From contig CASEQO010000091.1 in the NCBI GenBank assembly GCA_949290035.1, forward strand, positions 1-8,596: a stretch of 8,596 bases of DNA, read 5' to 3'. A model generated the notes under the pieces. That model did not search any database. It was given only the letters and a program-made list of their open reading frames with translations, and was not told the origin of the DNA. Below, piece after piece: positions 1-5,219 of the stretch (the stretch's first letter is position 1; each line of letters opens with the position of its first letter). Source of the DNA: an uncultured Mycoplasmataceae bacterium. Its GTDB lineage: Bacteria > Bacillota_I > Bacilli_A > Mycoplasmatales > Mycoplasmoidaceae. A program made the translations under genes and the position numbers.

Positions 1-12
1 ATAGGAGATAAA

Positions 13-546
13 ATGAAAAAAGATGTATTAAAAAATAGAAAAATTGTTATTTTTGATATGAAAACAACTGAAGAAGGTTTAAATTCAGAAATTCTTTATT
101 TCGCTGCTAGAACATACATTAACAATGAAATGATATCAAAAGACAACTTTTTCATTAGAACAATGAGACCAATACCAGCTCATATTATTAGAAAATATAG
201 AATAACTAATAAAAAAATAAATAGTGATGGTATTTCAAAAGAAAGTGCTTTAGAAAAGATTGCAAGTATTTTTCAAGACGGAATCATATTTACATTTAAT
301 GGAGATAATTTTATGTTCCCATTAATTGAAAAAACATTATTAGATAATGGATATACTTCAAACATTTCATCAATAGATGCATTAAAATTAGCAAAACAAA
401 TTATTGGATTTGATGATGATTTAACATTAGAAGAATTATCAAGTAAATTAGGAATTATGTATAATGGTGAAAAATTATTAAGTGCACCATATTGTACAAT
501 TCTTTTAGAAAAAATTTGATTTAGATTAAAATCATTTATTATTTAA
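13..546 (+). CDS. Degenerate DEDDh 3'-5' exonuclease-like protein (DnaQ fold), probably catalytically inactive
   Basis: This gene gives a 177-residue protein when UGA at 517-519 is read as Trp169; the true stop is TAA at 544-546. The fold signature is that of DnaQ/PolC-type exonucleases: an IVIFDMKTTE strand at 11-20 (usual form FDxETTG), an ITNKKI segment at 64-69 like the usual ITxxxV, an FNGDNFMF segment at 95-102 (usual HNxxFD), IDALKLAKQI at 121-130 like DTLxLAR, and LTLEELSSKLGI at 137-148. Of the catalytic residues only Asp15 remains. The partner Glu is Lys17, the second Asp is Met101, and the C-terminal HxxxxD motif is absent around 153-168. It therefore probably cannot cut DNA, and may bind nucleic acid or a partner instead; that is inference. 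The start is supported by AGGAG at 3-7, five bases before the ATG. Anything upstream lies outside the window, so operon membership is unknown. The fold is moderately certain and the role unknown. Confidence 0.72.
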
Positions 547-560
547 TAATCATTTTTCTT

Positions 561-590
561 AAACAAGGATTTAATCCTTGTTTTTATTTT
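561..590 (+). terminator. Rho-independent terminator after the exonuclease-like gene
   Basis: A perfect 10-bp stem (AAACAAGGAT 561-570 with ATCCTTGTTT 574-583) closes a 3-nt loop and runs into a T-rich tract at 581-590. It begins 14 nt after the TAA stop and separates this gene from the next promoter. Confidence 0.85.
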
Positions 591-622
591 GTGTAATTTC
601 TTATATAAACAAGCATAAAAAG

Positions 623-651
623 TATGCAATATATATATATATATATATAAT
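623..651 (+). promoter_or_regulatory. Candidate phase-variable promoter of the small membrane protein gene
   Basis: A perfect -10 box TATAAT lies at 646-651. Exactly 17 nt upstream is a weak -35 candidate, TATGCA (623-628). The 17-nt spacer (629-645) consists only of the AT repeat. Gain or loss of one unit would shift the spacing to 19 or 15 nt. The predicted transcription start is near 658, giving a leader of about 30 nt before the ATG at 690. The -10 box is well supported; the -35 assignment is tentative. Confidence 0.65.
629..649. repeat. Dinucleotide microsatellite (AT)10 inside a promoter
   Basis: Ten uninterrupted AT units run from 629 to 648, plus one further A. The last units form the first bases of a consensus TATAAT box at 646-651, so the repeat makes up essentially the whole promoter spacer. 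Such tracts change length by slipped-strand mispairing during replication. Confidence 0.9.
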
Positions 652-689
652 TTTCTTGTAAATAAAATTGAAAGGAAAATTATATAAAT

Positions 690-1232
690 ATGGGAATTAA
701 AAAAATTCTAGGAATTGCACTAACAACAGTAGGTGCAGCAGGTACAATTGCAGGTACAGCTTTATTACCAGTTGGATGTTTAAAAGAATATAAAATTGAA
801 GTAAAAGCTCCAGATGCAGACTATAAAATGGCGACTTATATTGGAGTAGGTTCTTCAAATTATGGTGGTATGAGAATTAAATTATCAGGATCAGATGTTA
901 CTGATGAAATGAAAACTTCTATAGAAGATTTAAATAAAGAATATAAAAAAGTTGCTAAAGAATTAAGAAAAGAAACAAAGTATTCTGATTTTGTTGATGA
1001 ATCTAAAAAAATATTAGATAATTGAGATGCTTTTAAAGCTTTGGTAGGAAATAATGCTCCTGAAGGATTTGAAAATATAGATCAAATGAAAGAAATGCTT
1101 GAAAGTGTTATTTCTGCTAATTCAACTATGATTGCTGGTGCTGTTTTATTACCAGTATTTGCAGTAATTATGATTATTGGTATTGTACTTGTAGTTTTAG
1201 GTAAAAATAAAAAAGCTAAAGTAGCTGAATAA
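690..1232 (+). CDS. Small surface-exposed membrane protein with N- and C-terminal hydrophobic segments; putative lipoprotein
   Basis: This 180-residue protein is continuous when UGA at 1023-1025 is read as Trp112. Residues 1-30 form a Lys-Lys-led hydrophobic segment ending LLPVGC, so it could be a signal anchor or a relaxed lipoprotein signal with Cys30 acylated. Pro at -3 departs from the usual Leu-Ala-Gly-Cys lipobox. Residues 31-146 are hydrophilic, with Gly/Ser-rich and Lys/Glu-rich helical stretches and no recognised domain. Residues 147-171 form a second strong membrane span, followed by a basic tail (KNKKAK). The likely topology places the middle domain of about 115 residues outside the cell. 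AAAGGA at 671-676 serves as a distant Shine-Dalgarno, 13 nt before the ATG. The gene stands alone between two terminators. Its AT-repeat promoter suggests switching expression, as described for the Vmm surface lipoprotein of the Mycoplasma mycoides cluster. I recognise no close family and assign no function. Confidence 0.85.
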
Positions 1233-1234
1233 TT

Positions 1235-1279
1235 AAATTAGAAATAGATTTAAATATATCTATTTCTAATTTTTATTTT
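1235..1279 (+). terminator. Rho-independent terminator after the small membrane protein gene
   Basis: A perfect 15-bp stem (left arm 1235-1249, right arm 1258-1272) with an 8-nt loop starts two bases after the stop codon and runs into a T-rich tract ending near 1279. It insulates prkC from the switching promoter upstream. Confidence 0.87.
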
Positions 1280-1310
1280 GTTTGTTTTATTTCATATATT
1301 ATTTTAATAA

Positions 1311-1339
1311 TTTCAAACAATTTTATTTAAAATTAATAT
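1311..1339 (+). promoter_or_regulatory. Possible weak promoter of prkC
   Basis: TTTCAA (1311-1316) and TAATAT (1334-1339) are 17 nt apart, and the overlapping TATATT at 1337-1342 is an alternative -10. Both boxes depart from consensus. The support is mainly positional: a terminator lies just upstream and prkC starts at 1359. Confidence 0.35.
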
Positions 1340-1367
1340 ATTGATTTGAAGGATTCAAATGAATATA
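1337..1367. promoter_or_regulatory. Near-perfect palindrome spanning the prkC ribosome binding site and start codon
   Basis: The inner arms ATTTGAA (1344-1350) and TTCAAAT (1354-1360) flank GGA. The outer arms TATATT (1337-1342) and AATATA (1362-1367) extend the symmetry, giving 13 pairs with a single G/G mismatch at 1343/1361. GAAGGA (1348-1353), the Shine-Dalgarno of prkC, lies partly in the stem and partly in the 3-nt loop, and the AT of the start codon is paired. It could be an RNA hairpin that masks initiation or a DNA operator. Confidence 0.6.
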
Positions 1368-2507
1368 AATAATATGATTAATGAAACACTTTTAGGTAAG
1401 TATAAGATTATGAGAAAACTTACTGAAGGTGGAATGGATTCAGATATATATTTAGCTAAAAACACTAAATGTAATACAAAAGATTATATAGAAAAGAAAT
1501 CTGAATATGCTATTGTTAAAATAGTTAAAAAAACACAAAATACATCTGATGATCAATGGAGTAAGATTTTAGATGAAGTATTAACAACTGGAAGAGTTTC
1601 TACTAAGAAAAATATAATAAAATTATATGATTATTGTAAACCAACTGAAGATACAATAGCTATTATAATGGAATACATTGATGGAAAATCATTACTTAGT
1701 TATTTAAATGATAAATCTAGACTTGAACCATTAGAAGCTATTTGAATATTTGGAGAAATTTTATTAGCTATAAAAGATTTACATTCAAATAAAAGAATAA
1801 TAATCCATAGAGATTTAAAACCTGAAAATATTTTATTATCAAAAGATTTAACAAAAGTTAAGTTAATAGATTTTGGTATATCATCAGTTATACATAAATC
1901 AAATCTTGATGATAATTTTGATATATTAACAAATGAAAATGAATTTTATGGAACAATACCATACATTAGCCCTGATATTCTAAAATTCAAAAATAAAAGA
2001 AAAGAAGAATATGGTAATTTGATTACAAAACAATTTGACTTTTTTTCATTAGGTATAATTTTTTATGAATTACTTACAAGTAAAAAACCATTTGAATATG
2101 AAGATCAAGATAATCCACAATCAATTAAAATAGCTCTTGAATATGATATTCCAACATTAAAAAAATATGATCCTATTTTAATTAATGATTTAGAAAATAT
2201 TATTTTAAGATTAGTAGCATCTAATAAAAAAAGAATTCACTTAAGATATAATGATGTAGACGAAATAATTAGAGATTTAGAAAAATGTAAACGAAAATAT
2301 TTAAATAATAATTTAGTTGAAGATGAATTATTAATTCCTTTAAATGAAAGACATTTACAAGAAGATTTAAATAATAATAAAGGGATAAGTAAATTAAACA
2401 TTGTTAAAAATATAAATAAAAAATATATTATTTTCATATCAATTTTATTATCTGTTTTAGGTTTAGGATTGTTATTTTTAATACTATCATTAGTAGGGGT
2501 GTATTAA
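1359..2507 (+). CDS. prkC: Membrane-anchored Hanks-type serine/threonine protein kinase PrkC
   Basis: This 382-residue kinase transfers the ATP gamma-phosphate to Ser/Thr of target proteins at the inner membrane face. UGA at 1743-1745 encodes Trp129; UGG encodes Trp67. Kinase motifs occur in order: the Gly-rich loop EGGMDSDIYLAK (23-34, bacterial GGM type), ATP-binding Lys54 (YAIVKIVKK), probable helix-C Glu73, catalytic HRDLKPEN (150-157; Asp152 and Asn157), metal-binding DFG (171-173), GTIPYISPD (198-206) in place of GTxxYxAPE, and DFFSLG (227-232). All catalytic residues are present, so it should be active. A single membrane span (about 356-380) sits at the extreme C-terminus, and no extracellular PASTA repeats follow, so the muropeptide-sensing part is missing, as fits a wall-less cell. 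rsgA follows 4 nt downstream, a conserved pairing. The usual partner phosphatase gene prpC is not adjacent. Confidence 0.93.
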
Positions 2508-2511
2508 AATT

Positions 2512-3381
2512 ATGATAAATAACGCAATAGTTATATCTTCTAGTAATGGTAATTTTAAAATTCAAGATCTTAATGATAAATCATTAGTTTTTGATGCAAA
2601 ATTAAAAGGTAATATTAGAAATAAATTTAAAATCGTTTCAGGTGATTATATTGAATATATTCAAGAAGGCGGCACATATTTAATAACTAATTTAAAAGAA
2701 AGAAAAAATAGTATTATTAGACCTAAATTAGCTAATATTGATAACTTAATAATTGTTCAATCTTGCATTGAACCAAATATTAATATTTCACAATTATTTA
2801 AATATCACACTTTTTATAAACAATATAATATTCAAAATATTATATTTTTACTAACTAAAACTGACTTAATGAAAGAACAAGAAAAAAATACATTAATTTC
2901 AAATTTAAAAAATATTTATAAATTAAATGTATTTAATGCTAATGATGATAAAGATATTAAATCTTTTTTAGATTTAATAAGTAAAGGTATAAATTGTTTT
3001 GTAGGCCAATCAGGTGTAGGTAAGTCAACATTCTTAAATAAAATTTTTCCTAATTTAAATTTAAGAACAAATGAAATATCAAAACATTTAAATAGAGGAA
3101 AACATACTACAACCGTATCAACACTATATAACTATAAAAATGGGTATGTTGTTGATACTCCTGGTTTTTCTTCTATAGAAATAACTTGTAGTGAAAATGA
3201 TTTAGCTAAAATATTTTTTAATTTTGATAATTTTTATAATTTGTGTAAATTTAATGATTGTAAACATTTAAATGAAAATAATTGTTATATAAGAAATGTT
3301 GCTATTAAAGAGGGTAAAATAACTAACGAAATATATAATGAATATTTAAAAATTTTAAATAATTTGAAAAAAAATTTTTAA
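2512..3381 (+). CDS. rsgA: Ribosome small subunit biogenesis GTPase RsgA (circularly permuted)
   Basis: RsgA is a GTPase that binds the 30S subunit late in assembly and checks or matures its decoding site. The 289-residue protein has the family's layout: an N-terminal OB-fold (about 1-70), then a circularly permuted G domain with motifs in the order G4 TKTD (115-118), G5-like NAND (142-145), G1/P-loop GQSGVGKS (165-172), G2 HTTT (198-201) and G3 DTPGF (215-219). A C-terminal zinc knuckle follows, with Cys245, Cys250, His252 and Cys258 as likely ligands. TKxD rather than NKxD in G4 is, to my knowledge, usual in Firmicute homologues. The ATG lies 4 nt after the prkC stop. AGGGG at 2495-2499, inside the last prkC codons, can serve as ribosome binding site, so the two genes are probably co-transcribed and coupled. 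In Bacillus rpe follows; here ruvA does. Confidence 0.96.
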   Translation: MINNAIVISSSNGNFKIQDLNDKSLVFDAKLKGNIRNKFKIVSGDYIEYIQEGGTYLITNLKERKNSIIRPKLANIDNLIIVQSCIEPNINISQLFKYHTFYKQYNIQNIIFLLTKTDLMKEQEKNTLISNLKNIYKLNVFNANDDKDIKSFLDLISKGINCFVGQSGVGKSTFLNKIFPNLNLRTNEISKHLNRGKHTTTVSTLYNYKNGYVVDTPGFSSIEITCSENDLAKIFFNFDNFYNLCKFNDCKHLNENNCYIRNVAIKEGKITNEIYNEYLKILNNLKKNF

Positions 3382-3404
3382 TTTTATAAATTTTTTTACT
3401 TATA

Positions 3405-3410
3405 TATAAT
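3405..3410 (+). promoter_or_regulatory. Possible internal promoter (-10 box) before ruvA
   Basis: A consensus TATAAT lies 33 nt before the ruvA ATG. Only a poor -35 (TTTATA at 3383-3388, 16 nt spacing) precedes it. Transcription from here would begin near 3416, inside the hairpin that follows. Confidence 0.4.
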
Positions 3411-3436
3411 GAGGGACAAAATAACCCTCAAGGAGG
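3410..3436 (+). promoter_or_regulatory. ruvA leader: hairpin followed by a consensus Shine-Dalgarno with alternative pairing
   Basis: TGAGGG (3410-3415) pairs perfectly with CCCTCA (3425-3430) around a 9-nt loop. No T-tract follows, so it is not a standard terminator. Immediately after it comes AAGGAGG (3430-3436), the strongest Shine-Dalgarno in the window, six bases before the ruvA ATG. The CCTC of the right arm (3426-3429) could instead pair with GAGG of the Shine-Dalgarno (3433-3436) across a 3-nt loop, so the two pairings exclude each other. Confidence 0.5.
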
Positions 3437-3442
3437 AAAAAC

Positions 3443-4072
3443 ATGAATTATATTATAGGTAAAATAGTTTGCAAATTTTCAAACTACATAATTTTAGAAA
3501 ACAATTTTATAGGTTATAAAATTAATGTTTCTAATATAGATAATTTTGAATTAGATAAATATAGAAAATTATATATTTATAAAAAGACACAAATTATTAA
3601 CAATAACATTAGTGAAGAATACTATGGATTTGAAAATTATAAAGATAAAATGATGTTTGAAAAACTTATATCTATTAATGGTATTGGCCCAAAAACATCA
3701 TTAAACATTATTTCAAATGATTTACTAACTTTAAAATATTATATTAAAACTAATGATATTGAAAAACTATGTTCTTTAAATGGTATCACTAAAAAAGTAG
3801 CAATATCTTTAATTAACAATATAGAAGTAGAAGATAATATATTAGATGAATTTAGTAATTCAAATAATGAACAAAATTCTACAAATAGTAAAAATTGCAA
3901 AAACGATGTTATATCAGCATTAAAATCTTTAGGTTATAAAAAAGATGTTATTGATAAATCAATAAGTGAAATACCTAATGAAGATTTTATAATTGATAGT
4001 GAAGAACAATTATCTGATTTAATATCTAAAGTTATTAAAGATATTTCTAGTAAATCATTATATGAAAATTAA
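3443..4072 (+). CDS. ruvA: Holliday junction branch migration protein RuvA
   Basis: RuvA binds four-way DNA junctions as a tetramer and loads the RuvB motor for branch migration in recombinational repair. The 209-residue length is close to the usual 200 or so. The N-terminal OB-fold opens with MNYIIGKIV and includes FIGYKINV (22-29). Two helix-hairpin-helix motifs follow: NGIGPKTSLNII (79-90) is canonical, while NGITKKVAISLI (113-124) has Thr where Gly is usual (PGIGKK). An Asn/Ser/acid-rich linker (about 129-152) leads to the RuvB-binding domain III (153-205), with DVISALKSLGYKKDVI as its recognisable core. The start follows a consensus Shine-Dalgarno. The stop lies inside ruvB. No LexA-type operator was recognised, though the leader hairpin may regulate translation. 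Confidence 0.95.
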   Translation: MNYIIGKIVCKFSNYIILENNFIGYKINVSNIDNFELDKYRKLYIYKKTQIINNNISEEYYGFENYKDKMMFEKLISINGIGPKTSLNIISNDLLTLKYYIKTNDIEKLCSLNGITKKVAISLINNIEVEDNILDEFSNSNNEQNSTNSKNCKNDVISALKSLGYKKDVIDKSISEIPNEDFIIDSEEQLSDLISKVIKDISSKSLYEN

Positions 4073-4985
4073 TAATTTTCATCCACAATCATTAAATGAC
4101 TTTATTGGAAAAGATCAGATAAAAAATAATTTAAATATCTATATTAAATCAGCATTATCTAATGCTACACAATTAGATCATTGTTTATTTTATGGACATC
4201 CCGGAACAGGTAAAACAACATTAGCAAAAATTATTGCAAATGAATTAAATACTAACATTAAATTTATTCAAGGTAATGATATACAAAGTAAGTCAGATAT
4301 TATAAGTGCAATATCATCATTATCAGATAATGATATTTTATTCATAGATGAAATTCACGCTGTGAATCAACAATGTTTTGAAATATTTTATTCAATAATG
4401 GATAATCAAATAATAAATATAAAAATAGGTAAAGAAGGAAATTATAAAATAACGCCTGTTAAAACTCCAAAAATAACTATAATTGGAGCTACTACTTTAT
4501 ATGGAAATATTCCTGCCCCATTTGAAGATAGATTTGGAATTATTCTTTATCTATCATTATATGAAAACCATGATATTTATAAAATATTAAAAACAATTAA
4601 TAATTCATTAGAACTGAACATAGATGACAATGATTTGCATAAAATATCTATTTATTCAAAAGGTGTTCCTAGAATAGCAAAAAGATATTTAACCAGATAT
4701 TTAGATTATAAAAGTATTGAAAATCCTGATGTTGATTTATTCTTTAAAAGCATAGGTATTTATGAATATGGTTTAAATGAAATAGATTTAGAATATCTTA
4801 ATTCATTAAATAATAATGGATATGTAGGAATAAAAACTATTTCTCAAATAATGAATATAGACGAAAAAACCATTATATCTAAAATAGAACCTTTTCTTTT
4901 AAAACAAAAATTTGTTTCCAAAGAAATAAATGGAAGAAAAATCACAAAGCAAGGAATTGAACTTCTTAATAATATCCTAAGATAA
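4062..4985 (+). CDS. ruvB: Holliday junction branch migration ATPase RuvB
   Basis: RuvB is the hexameric AAA+ motor that pumps DNA through the RuvA-bound Holliday junction. The 307-residue protein shows an N-terminal PQSLNDFIGKDQIKNNL segment (8-24, usual form RPxxLxxFIGQ), Walker A GHPGTGKT (45-52; His46 and Thr49 replace the usual Pro and Leu), Walker B ILFIDEIH (92-99), sensor 1 GATT (143-146), the arginine-finger region EDRFG (155-159, Arg157), sensor 2 GVPRIAKR (201-208, Arg204) and a C-terminal winged helix (about 241-307) with the expected IEPFLLKQKF core. All ATPase residues are in place. Its ATG lies 11 nt inside the end of ruvA and no strong Shine-Dalgarno precedes it, so translation is probably coupled to ruvA. 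ruvC is not in the window. A strong terminator closes the operon. Confidence 0.96.
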   Translation: MKINNFHPQSLNDFIGKDQIKNNLNIYIKSALSNATQLDHCLFYGHPGTGKTTLAKIIANELNTNIKFIQGNDIQSKSDIISAISSLSDNDILFIDEIHAVNQQCFEIFYSIMDNQIINIKIGKEGNYKITPVKTPKITIIGATTLYGNIPAPFEDRFGIILYLSLYENHDIYKILKTINNSLELNIDDNDLHKISIYSKGVPRIAKRYLTRYLDYKSIENPDVDLFFKSIGIYEYGLNEIDLEYLNSLNNNGYVGIKTISQIMNIDEKTIISKIEPFLLKQKFVSKEINGRKITKQGIELLNNILR

Positions 4986-5004
4986 AACTAGTATTCTATT
5001 TAAT

Positions 5005-5041
5005 ATAATTAAGCAAATATAGCTTAATTATTTTTGTTTTT
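5005..5041 (+). terminator. Rho-independent terminator of the ruvAB operon
   Basis: The 10-bp stem ATAATTAAGC (5005-5014) / GCTTAATTAT (5022-5031) with a 7-nt loop is followed by a T-rich tract (5031-5041). It starts 20 nt after the ruvB stop. Confidence 0.87.
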
Positions 5042-5061
5042 AACACATTATTTGATAAAGC

Positions 5062-5108
5062 AATAAAATTATATGAGGATATAAAATGAGATAATTTTAT
5101 TTTATAAT
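5062..5108. repeat. Perfect 11-bp inverted repeat with a following TATAAT
   Basis: AATAAAATTAT (5062-5072) is exactly inverted at 5091-5101, with an 18-nt loop. TATAAT at 5103-5108 follows directly. The right arm is not followed by a clean T-tract, so this is not an obvious second terminator. Its role is unknown, and in DNA this AT-rich some inverted repeats arise by chance. Confidence 0.45.
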
Positions 5109-5149
5109 GTCTTCATTTTTACTATATATAACTTTTATATTAATTTAAA

Positions 5150-5195
5150 TAAAAGATACAATCTTTTAAAATCTATTATGTGATATTGCTATAAT
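5150..5195 (+). promoter_or_regulatory. Promoter of the helicase gene with an inverted repeat at the -35 region
   Basis: A perfect extended -10 (TGCTATAAT, 5187-5195) lies 24 nt before the helicase ATG, so the untranslated leader would be under 20 nt. There is no good -35, as is common for TGn promoters. TAAAAGAT (5150-5157) and ATCTTTTA (5161-5168) form an 8-bp inverted repeat with a 3-nt loop that ends where a -35 would sit, so it may be an operator. The Shine-Dalgarno AGGAG (5206-5210) is nine bases before the ATG. Confidence 0.65.
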
Positions 5196-5219
5196 TATTA
5201 GGTGTAGGAGATATATATA

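Noticed and set aside
547..689. A tRNA or small RNA gene in the gap after the exonuclease-like gene
   Set aside because: No cloverleaf or GC-rich stem was found; the terminator, the promoter and the AT repeat account for the gap.
2237..2437. Reverse-strand reading frame inside prkC
   Set aside because: It lies entirely over the well-supported kinase C-terminal part and shows no domain or ribosome binding site; it is a shadow of AT-rich coding DNA.
2508..2511. A separate promoter for rsgA
   Set aside because: Only four bases separate it from prkC, and no clear -35/-10 pair was seen in the last part of prkC.
3410..3430. Terminator between rsgA and ruvA
   Set aside because: The hairpin is only 6 bp and is followed by AAGGAGG rather than a T-tract, so it fits a leader structure better than a terminator.
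5107..5148. A 13-residue hydrophobic reading frame (MSSFLLYITFILI) before the helicase gene
   Set aside because: It has no Shine-Dalgarno, is very short, and its hydrophobic codons are what T-rich DNA gives by chance.
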